Source: Bacillota bacterium
GTDB lineage: Bacteria > Bacillota_E > Sulfobacillia > Sulfobacillales > JAIMBI01
Direction: 5' to 3'
Assembly: GCA_021828405.1 (NCBI GenBank)
Contig: JAKARZ010000055.1
Location: 1 to 10,897, forward strand
DNA: 10,897 nt
The position numbers and the translations under genes are program-made. The notes beneath the pieces were generated by a model. It made no database searches, was not told the origin of the DNA, and saw only the letters and a list, made by a program, of their open reading frames with translations. Shown here in pieces: positions 5,288 through 10,897 of the stretch; the first letter of the stretch is position 1, and each line of letters opens with the position of its first letter.

Positions 5288-6940
5288 CTAACCAGCCGAG
5301 CCCCCTCCTGTCGTTATCAGCAAGTCCTCGGCGTGTCGGAGCGCCACCGGGGTGATGGCCCCACTCAACATCCGCGCAACTTCTTCCACCCGCTCCCCCG
5401 GGGACAGCGGCACCAGCGTCGACCCGGCGTCGTCCCGCGGGTGCTTGACGATGCGCCAGTGCCGCTCCGCGCGCGCCGCCACCACCGCCTGGTGGCTCAC
5501 GACCACCAGCTGCTGGCGGTACCCCAGCTCCTGCAGGACGGCCGCCACCCGCTGCGCCGCATGCCCGCCCAGCCCTTGGTCGACTTCGTCGAACACCAGC
5601 GGACCGGCGGTGCGGCGGACGACGTTGAGCGCCAGGAGCAGGCGCGCCCGCTCGCCCCCGGACGCGACCCGGTGCACCGGCCGGGGCTCGTAACCGGGGT
5701 TGGCCGAAAAGCGCCAGGTCACCGCATCCGCCCCGTACGGCCCCGGTGTCCCCGGCTCAACCTCGATCACGAAGACGGCGTCGGGGAGGTCCAGTTCGGG
5801 CAGCACTGCGCAGACCGCCTCGGCGGCCAGCGCCGCTGCCTGCCGGCGCGCCTCCGTCACGCGTTCGGCGGCCACCTGGTACCGGGCCCCGGCCTCCGCG
5901 ATCTGCGCGTCCAGTCGGGACAGGCGAAAGGCCGCGTCGTCCACCGCCTCCAGCGCCCGCCGCCGCTGCGCCAGGATAGCGAGCACCCCCTCCAAATCCG
6001 CGTCGTAGCGCCGGCGTACCCGGGCGAGCCGGTCGAGGCGCTCCATCCAGGCCGAAACCTCGCCCGCATCCTGGTCCACGTCCGCCATCCGTTGGTACAC
6101 CTCGTGCCGCACCTCGCCCGCGGTGGCCGCCGCGTCGCCCAGCAGGCCTAGCGCGGACGCGGCCGGCTTGTCCAACTCCACCACCCCGCCAAGCGTGCGC
6201 TCCGCGGACGCAAGTGCCCGAAGGGCCTCCTCAACGTGGTCCAGCGTGGCTTGGTACCCGGCCGCCAGCTGGGCGGCCGCGTGAACCCGCGCCACGCGCT
6301 CCGCCAGTAGGGCGTCGGCCGGCGGGTCGATGGCCAACGCCTCCAGGGCGGCCACCTCATCGCGCCACTCCTGGACGGCCGCGGGATTCCCCGCCTGCTC
6401 CCGGAGCGCATCGCGCTCGCGCATCAGTGCCACGCGCTCGCTCCAGGTCCGCCCGACGTCCGCCAAGAGGGCGGCTTCCACGCCCGCATCGAGCCAGGTG
6501 CGCGCATAGCCCGGCTCCCCCATCTGCTGGTGCTCATGCTGACCTGACAGGTCGACGAGGCCCCGCAGGGCGGCCCGCGCCGCTCCGATCGGCACCACCT
6601 GCCCCTGCACCCGGAACACCCCTCGGCCATCGCGGCCCCACTCCCGCTGGATCAGGAGAAGGTCGTCGGGCTCAATACCCAAGGCACCCAGCGCGGTCCA
6701 CACCGGGTCCTCCGGCGGCACCGCGAGGGCTACGCGCACGCGGGCCCGCTCGCCAAACTCTCCCACCTGGTCACCCTGGGCCCGCGACCCCAACCCGGTG
6801 TCGAGTGCGCTCACCAAGAGAGACTTTCCGGCCCCCGACTCCCCCGTCACCACGTTGAACCGAGGCGTCAGGTCCAATTGCGCCTCCCGGATGAGCCCCA
6901 CATTCTCGATGAGGAGCTCCTGAATCCACGTGGCATCCAT
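5288..6940 (-). CDS. recN: RecN, SMC-like DNA double-strand-break repair ATPase
   Basis: RecN is a cytosolic SMC-like ATPase recruited early to double-strand breaks, where it helps hold DNA ends for RecA-dependent repair. The 550-residue product is close to the usual 550-575. Counting from ATG 6940: Walker A GESGAGKS (33-40), a long coiled-coil middle rich in Ala, Arg and Glu (about 150-370) with a hydrophobic centre, ABC signature SGGERAR (427-433), Walker B with DEVDQGLGG (446-454), and an H-loop in VVVSHQ (near 480-485). The typical signature in the family is SGGELSR, so ERAR is a mild variation. The codon before the ATG is GTG (6943), so the protein may be one residue longer; GAGGAG lies 9 bases upstream of the ATG. 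It follows nadK by 13 bp, where many relatives carry argR. Confidence 0.96.
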   Translation of the reverse strand: MDATWIQELLIENVGLIREAQLDLTPRFNVVTGESGAGKSLLVSALDTGLGSRAQGDQVGEFGERARVRVALAVPPEDPVWTALGALGIEPDDLLLIQREWGRDGRGVFRVQGQVVPIGAARAALRGLVDLSGQHEHQQMGEPGYARTWLDAGVEAALLADVGRTWSERVALMRERDALREQAGNPAAVQEWRDEVAALEALAIDPPADALLAERVARVHAAAQLAAGYQATLDHVEEALRALASAERTLGGVVELDKPAASALGLLGDAAATAGEVRHEVYQRMADVDQDAGEVSAWMERLDRLARVRRRYDADLEGVLAILAQRRRALEAVDDAAFRLSRLDAQIAEAGARYQVAAERVTEARRQAAALAAEAVCAVLPELDLPDAVFVIEVEPGTPGPYGADAVTWRFSANPGYEPRPVHRVASGGERARLLLALNVVRRTAGPLVFDEVDQGLGGHAAQRVAAVLQELGYRQQLVVVSHQAVVAARAERHWRIVKHPRDDAGSTLVPLSPGERVEEVARMLSGAITPVALRHAEDLLITTGGGSAG

Positions 6941-6953
6941 CACCTGTCACTCC

Positions 6954-7805
6954 TCATGAGCGACCCTTCTGCCACCCGCGCAGCACGTGGTAAAAGTTCC
7001 ACCCCGGCCGCCGGACGAGGGCCACGGGCGCGATGGCCCGCTCCACGGCCACCTCATCGCCATCTTCGAGCTGGAACCCCTCCTGGCCGTCCACAGTCAG
7101 GAGCGTATCCCGGTGCTCTGTGCGCACGCGCACGTGGACGGTTGATCCGTCCCCGATGACCACCGACCGGTCGAAAAAGCTGTGCGGGCAGATGGGCGTC
7201 AGCAGCACCACCCGCAGATTCGGGTTGACCACCGGCCCGCCGGCCGACAGCGAGTAGGCGGTCGACCCGGTGGGGGTGGAGAGGATGAGCCCGTCTCCGC
7301 GATACGTCGTGACAAACGACCCATCTACATACGCCTCCAAGTCCACCAGGCGGGCGAAGGGCCCCTTGGTGACCACCACGTCGTTCAAGGCCTGGAACCT
7401 GGCCACCTCTGTGCCGTGACGCCGGACAACCGCCTCCAGCATCATGCGCTCGTCGAGCACGTAGCGGCCCTCGAGAAACTCCGCCAGAGCGGCGTACACG
7501 TCCGGCACCTCCACCTCGGTGAGAAACCCGAGGTGGCCGAGGTTGACCCCCAGCAGGGGCCGGCCCTGCCCCGACAGCTCCTTGGCCGCCCGTAACAGCG
7601 TACCGTCTCCGCCCAGCACCACGACGAATTCCGCCGCGGACCAGTCCTCCACCGGCCGAACCGCCGACTCCAACCCCGCCCACGCGCCCAATTCGGGCGG
7701 GCACCACACCGCCACCCCGCGGGCCGCCAGCCACCGCGACAGGTCGCGCACAAGCCCCCGCACCTGTTCCTTCCCGGGGTTGGGCCAGATGGCAACGGCT
7801 CTCAC
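6954..7805 (-). CDS. nadK: ATP/polyphosphate-dependent NAD kinase
   Basis: NadK phosphorylates NAD+ to NADP+ in the cytosol and is the only route to NADP. The 283-residue product shows GGDGT (65-69) with the active-site aspartate, NLGHLGFLTE (88-97), the short substrate motif as ND (141-142) in ALNDVVV, the glycine-rich loop TPTGSTAYSLSAGGP (177-191), and PHSFFDRSVV followed by the DGQ turn (239-241). The second acidic residue of the ND/NE motif is D where E is more common; D is an accepted variant. The start is GTG 7805, whose GTGA overlaps the tlyA stop, with GGGGTGGGG upstream as a ribosome site. An open frame continues upstream to 7958 but lies inside tlyA and looks non-native. Translational coupling with tlyA is likely. 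Confidence 0.95.
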   Translation of the reverse strand: MRAVAIWPNPGKEQVRGLVRDLSRWLAARGVAVWCPPELGAWAGLESAVRPVEDWSAAEFVVVLGGDGTLLRAAKELSGQGRPLLGVNLGHLGFLTEVEVPDVYAALAEFLEGRYVLDERMMLEAVVRRHGTEVARFQALNDVVVTKGPFARLVDLEAYVDGSFVTTYRGDGLILSTPTGSTAYSLSAGGPVVNPNLRVVLLTPICPHSFFDRSVVIGDGSTVHVRVRTEHRDTLLTVDGQEGFQLEDGDEVAVERAIAPVALVRRPGWNFYHVLRGWQKGRS

Positions 7806-8653
7806 CGCCCCACCCCGGTTTGCCGGCCATACGCCTCGGCCACCACGTCCTCCAGGGCGCTGGCGGATCCCCGCCGGTGCCCTCCGCGTAGCAGGCGCAG
7901 CCAAAACTCGCGATTCCCGTCCCGTCCCGCGACCGGACACAGCATGACGTCCATCCACGCCAAATCCCAGGCGGCCACCGCATCGCGGTAGCGCTGCAGC
8001 ACCCCGCCCACCGCCTCCCTGTCTTTGACCACGCCACCTTTTCCCACGTGCGACGGCCCCACTTCGAACTGGGGTTTGAACAGCGCCAGCACCAGCCCAC
8101 CCGGTTTGAGCGTCCGAGCCACCGGGGCCAGCACCCGATCCAAACTGATAAACGATACATCGATCGAGGCCGCATCCAGCGGCACCCAGGTGCCGACCTG
8201 GCCCTCCTGCCGCGCCGCCGCCAATTGGCTCACCGTCAGGTGGCGGGCATTGACACCATCCAGCACGACAACCCGGGGATCATCCGCGAGCCACGGGCGC
8301 AATTGCCGATGCCCCACGTCCACGGCGTACACGCGCCGGGCGCCATGCTGCAACCATGTCTCCGTGAACCCGCCGGTGGACGCTCCGACGTCGGCGACGC
8401 GCCACCCGGCCGACGCCACCGACCAGCGGGCGAGCGCGGCGGCCAGCTTACCCGCCCCGCGGCTCGCCGCCAGCACCGATTCGCCATCGCGCTCGACGCG
8501 GCTCTTCGCCGAAACCCACGCCCCGGGCCGCCGCACGGTCTGCCCATTCACCTGCACGAAGCCGTTCCGGATTGCATCCTGGGCGCGCGAGCGACTGGAA
8601 AACCAGCCGTGCCGCATCACGGCCTGGTCAAGCCGCTCTCCGGGCCGCTCCAC
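7802..8653 (-). CDS. tlyA: TlyA-family rRNA 2'-O-methyltransferase (YqxC-like)
   Basis: TlyA methylates ribose 2'-OH groups in rRNA (16S C1409 and/or 23S C1920 in studied species), which affects capreomycin sensitivity; the old 'haemolysin' name is misleading. The 283-residue product has an N-terminal S4 RNA-binding domain (about 5-62; ERLDQAVMRHG then FVQVNGQTVRRPG), followed by an FtsJ-like SAM-binding fold with DVGASTGGFTETWL (88-101) and YAVDVGHRQL. The expected K-D-K-E tetrad appears as K69, D165, K193 (LFKPQFEVG) and E249 (GNREFWL). VGKGGVVKDRE (203-213) is another family mark. The start is GTG 8653, directly after the TAG of dxs with no gap, so ribosomes may re-initiate there. Confidence 0.95.
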   Translation of the reverse strand: MERPGERLDQAVMRHGWFSSRSRAQDAIRNGFVQVNGQTVRRPGAWVSAKSRVERDGESVLAASRGAGKLAAALARWSVASAGWRVADVGASTGGFTETWLQHGARRVYAVDVGHRQLRPWLADDPRVVVLDGVNARHLTVSQLAAARQEGQVGTWVPLDAASIDVSFISLDRVLAPVARTLKPGGLVLALFKPQFEVGPSHVGKGGVVKDREAVGGVLQRYRDAVAAWDLAWMDVMLCPVAGRDGNREFWLRLLRGGHRRGSASALEDVVAEAYGRQTGVGR

Positions 8654-10585
8654 CTAAGCGCGGCGCCGCACGGGCAGAAGCCAGCTCGCCACCCGGGAGG
8701 AGACCGCTTCCGGCGTCAAGCCGTGCACCGCCAGAAAATGCTCCACCGGGCCATGGTCAAGAAATGCATCGGGCAGGGCCAGGATGCGAACCGGTGTCGC
8801 GACCTCTGTACGCTCCGCCCATTCCAACACCGCCGCGCCAAATCCGCCGGTCGCCACGTGCTCCTCCAGCGTGACGAGGAGGCGGCTCTCGCGGGCGGCG
8901 CCCTTTAAGAGTTCCTCATCGAGCGGCTTGGCAAACCGCGCGTTGACCACCCCGACCCGGAAACCCCGGCGTCCCAGCTCCTCGGCGGCCGCCAGCGCCG
9001 TGTACACGATGGGGCCAAATCCAACCAGGGTCGCGTCTTCTCCATGCACGAGCCACTCCCCCGTGCCCCAGGGCACCCCGACCAAGGGATTCGTGAGCGC
9101 CACACCCCGGCCCGCCCCGCGCGGATAGCGAAGGGCGACCGGCCCCGGCTGCTGGAAGGCGCTGTACAGGAGCTGGCGCGTGTCCTCTTCGTCCTTCCCC
9201 ATCGCCACCGCCATGTTGGGAATGGCGCGGAGGTACGTAACGTCATATACCCCCTGGTGGGTGGCGCCGTCCGCGCCCACCAGCCCCGCCCGGTCGACGC
9301 CCAACACCACCGGCAGATTCTGATGCGCCACATCATGGACCACCTGGTCGTAGGCCCGCTGCAGAAATGTGGCATAAACCAGGAAGGCGGGGCGCATGCC
9401 CGCCGCAGCCAGGCCCGCCGCAAACGTCGTGGCGTGCTGCTCCGCGATACCCACATCAAAGGCCCGGTCGGGAAACACCGCCTGGAACCGGTCCACCCCG
9501 GTGGAATCCGGCATAGCCGCCGTGATGGCCACCACCTGCGGATTCTCGTGCGCCATCGTGATCAGGGTGTCGGCCACCACCTGGCTGTAGCTGGGCGGCT
9601 GGCTCTTCTTCACAAACTGGCCCGACACCACGTCAAACGGGCCCGGCCCGTGAAACTTGGCGGGCGCCGCCTCGGCCGGATGAAACCCCTTGCCCTTCTG
9701 CGTGATGACATGCAACAGCACCGGACCATCCACCGTGGCCGCCCGCTCAAGCGTGGGAATCAGTTGGCCCAGGTCGTGCCCGTCCAGGGGACCCAGGTAC
9801 AAGAACCCCAGCTCTTCGAAAACGTTGCGCGGAAGGACCAGATGCTTCAGCCCGTCTTTGACGCGCTCCGCCGCGCTGCGCAATCGGCCGCCCACCACCG
9901 GCAGGCTTTTCAACAACATCTCGACGTCCTGCTTGAGGCGCCGGTAGGACGGACGCACACGCAGATCCGTGAGGTAGGCGGACAGCGCCCCCACGTTGGG
10001 CGCGATGGACATCGAGTTGTCGTTGAGGACCACGACGATCCGTCGGCGCAAGTGGCCAATCTGGTTGAGCGCCTCCCACGCCAGCCCCGCCGTCATCGCC
10101 CCGTCGCCGATCATGGCCACCACGTGGTGCGACTCATGGTGCAAATCCCGCGCCACCGCCATCCCCAGCGCTGCCGACAGAGACGTGGACGAGTGCCCGG
10201 CCTCCCACACATCGTAGGGACTTTCATGACGCTTCAAAAATCCGCTGGGGCCACCAAGCTGCCGCAACTGGTCAAAAGCCTGGCGCCGCCCGGTCACGAG
10301 TTTGTGGCCATACGCCTGGTGGCCAATGTCAATCACGATCTGGTCGCGGGGCGTGTCAAACACGCGGTGCAGCGCCAGCAGAATTTCCACGGCGCCCAGG
10401 CTGGCCCCGACATGGCCACCCGTGCGGGACGTGGTGTGCAGGATCGCCCGCCGCACGTCGGCCGCCAGGTGCTCCAGGTCCTCCACCGGCCAGTTGCGAA
10501 AATCCGCCGGGCTTTCCACCCGGTCGAGCCATGCATACTGCGTCAGTCCGTCCTCGCCCGACACCACGTCTGGCCCCTTGGTCAT
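8654..10585 (-). CDS. dxs: 1-deoxy-D-xylulose-5-phosphate synthase
   Basis: Dxs joins pyruvate and glyceraldehyde 3-phosphate, with thiamine diphosphate, in the first step of the MEP isoprenoid pathway. The 643-residue product is slightly longer than usual (about 620-635) because about 15 residues precede the canonical LDRVESPADFRNW. Motifs: SRTGGHVGASLGAVE (53-67) and DIGHQAYGHK (86-95) with active-site histidines, the ThDP/Mg motif GDGAMTAGLAWEALN (160-174) to NDN (188-190), catalytic glutamate E382 in DVGIAEQHA, FLQRAYDQ (407-414) and DRAGLVGADGATHQG (431-445). The start is ATG 10585, preceded by GGGAGGAGG. It follows the prenyl diphosphate synthase gene by 30 bp, the usual pairing of substrate supply with chain elongation. 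Confidence 0.97.
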   Translation of the reverse strand: MTKGPDVVSGEDGLTQYAWLDRVESPADFRNWPVEDLEHLAADVRRAILHTTSRTGGHVGASLGAVEILLALHRVFDTPRDQIVIDIGHQAYGHKLVTGRRQAFDQLRQLGGPSGFLKRHESPYDVWEAGHSSTSLSAALGMAVARDLHHESHHVVAMIGDGAMTAGLAWEALNQIGHLRRRIVVVLNDNSMSIAPNVGALSAYLTDLRVRPSYRRLKQDVEMLLKSLPVVGGRLRSAAERVKDGLKHLVLPRNVFEELGFLYLGPLDGHDLGQLIPTLERAATVDGPVLLHVITQKGKGFHPAEAAPAKFHGPGPFDVVSGQFVKKSQPPSYSQVVADTLITMAHENPQVVAITAAMPDSTGVDRFQAVFPDRAFDVGIAEQHATTFAAGLAAAGMRPAFLVYATFLQRAYDQVVHDVAHQNLPVVLGVDRAGLVGADGATHQGVYDVTYLRAIPNMAVAMGKDEEDTRQLLYSAFQQPGPVALRYPRGAGRGVALTNPLVGVPWGTGEWLVHGEDATLVGFGPIVYTALAAAEELGRRGFRVGVVNARFAKPLDEELLKGAARESRLLVTLEEHVATGGFGAAVLEWAERTEVATPVRILALPDAFLDHGPVEHFLAVHGLTPEAVSSRVASWLLPVRRRA

Positions 10586-10615
10586 GGCGCCCGCCTCCTC
10601 CCGCCGCTGCGACTC

Positions 10616-10897
10616 TTAGCGATCCCGCTCCACCACGAAGGTAGCCAGGGCATGAAGGGCGTCGGCAGAGGAACCATCAACCTGGGACAGCGCAACGGCC
10701 AACTCCTGCCGGGCCATCACCTGCGCCCCATCGATGCCGTGCAACGACACGAAAGTGGTTTTTCCCTGTCGCGCGTCGCGGCCCGTCGCCTTCCCCATCA
10801 AGAGCTGATTGCCCGTAACATCTAACATATCATCGGTGATCTGAAAAGCCAAGCCAACCGCCTGCCCGTAGCGCGTGAGGCGCGCCACCGCCTCGGC
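10616..10897 (-). CDS. ispA: Polyprenyl (farnesyl/geranylgeranyl) diphosphate synthase, C-terminal part
   Basis: The C-terminal 93 residues of a trans-prenyl diphosphate synthase are visible; the 5' end is beyond the right edge. These enzymes condense isopentenyl diphosphate onto allylic diphosphates, using Mg bound by two aspartate-rich motifs. The second of these is seen as FQITDDMLDVTG, followed by the family's GKATGRDARQGKTTFVSLHG. The tail FVVERDR ends at a TAA (10618-10616), which is normal for the family. The place just upstream of dxs is that of ispA in many Firmicutes; chain-length specificity (C15 or C20) depends on residues near the first aspartate motif, which is outside the window. 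Confidence 0.92.
   Translation of the reverse strand, partial: AEAVARLTRYGQAVGLAFQITDDMLDVTGNQLLMGKATGRDARQGKTTFVSLHGIDGAQVMARQELAVALSQVDGSSADALHALATFVVERDR

Noticed and set aside
5333..6858. Plus-strand open frames opposite recN (272 and 214 residues)
   Set aside because: Low-complexity Arg/Pro/Ala composition, no ribosome site or family motif; shadows of recN.
6941..6953. LexA/SOS box ahead of recN
   Set aside because: The 13-bp gap contains no LexA-like palindrome; recN would depend on an upstream promoter.
9044..10825. Long plus-strand open frame (593 residues) opposite dxs and ispA
   Set aside because: It is antisense to conserved Dxs and prenyl synthase motifs, has arginine/histidine/proline-heavy composition, and no family motif; long antisense frames are common in GC-rich DNA.
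1..10897. Mobile element, CRISPR array, phage or toxin-antitoxin genes
   Set aside because: No transposase, repeat array, terminal repeat or integrase motif was seen; genes fit tightly and all are chromosomal core families.

Overview
The window is a compact, GC-rich stretch from an aerobic endospore-forming member of the Firmicutes. Spo0A and the SpoIVB peptidase mark a spore-former, and CtaA with a CtaM-like protein points to a haem-A (aa3-type) respiratory oxidase. High GC, frequent GTG/TTG starts and strong GGAGG ribosome sites fit lineages such as Sulfobacillus/Thermaerobacter-like or Alicyclobacillus-like bacteria; the species cannot be fixed from this sequence. Every gene I can support lies on the minus strand, so the biological order runs from the right edge to the left edge.

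From 10897 to about 4846 is a housekeeping operon: the 3' end of a prenyl diphosphate synthase (ispA type), dxs (first enzyme of the MEP isoprenoid pathway), tlyA (rRNA 2'-O-methyltransferase), nadK (NAD kinase), recN (DNA repair SMC-like ATPase) and a small divergent-PAP2 (YuiD-like) membrane protein. Genes abut or overlap by a few bases, which suggests co-transcription and translational coupling. A 245-bp gap (4601-4845) follows, with a weak terminator candidate.

From 4600 to 3314 is spoIVB, with its whole catalytic triad. Its stop codon sits inside a perfect 18-bp hairpin (3305-3343). About 20 bp beyond the hairpin is a TATAAT element, then a three-gene overlapping unit: ctaM-like (DUF420), ctaA (haem A synthase) and a 14-helix MFS exporter. 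These three lie between spoIVB and spo0A, which are direct neighbours in many spore-formers.

The left edge (1-295) holds the receiver domain of Spo0A, cut by the window end. The 148-bp gap before it contains two exact TGTCGAA Spo0A boxes spaced 10 bp apart, embedded in a sigma-H-like promoter. This is a clear autoregulatory site for the sporulation master regulator and the best regulatory signal in the window.

I found no mobile element, CRISPR array, tRNA or rRNA, and no evidence of a wholly new system. The interest lies in the gene order (respiratory genes between spoIVB and spo0A, no argR between nadK and recN, a YuiD-like gene between recN and spoIVB) and in the regulatory DNA.
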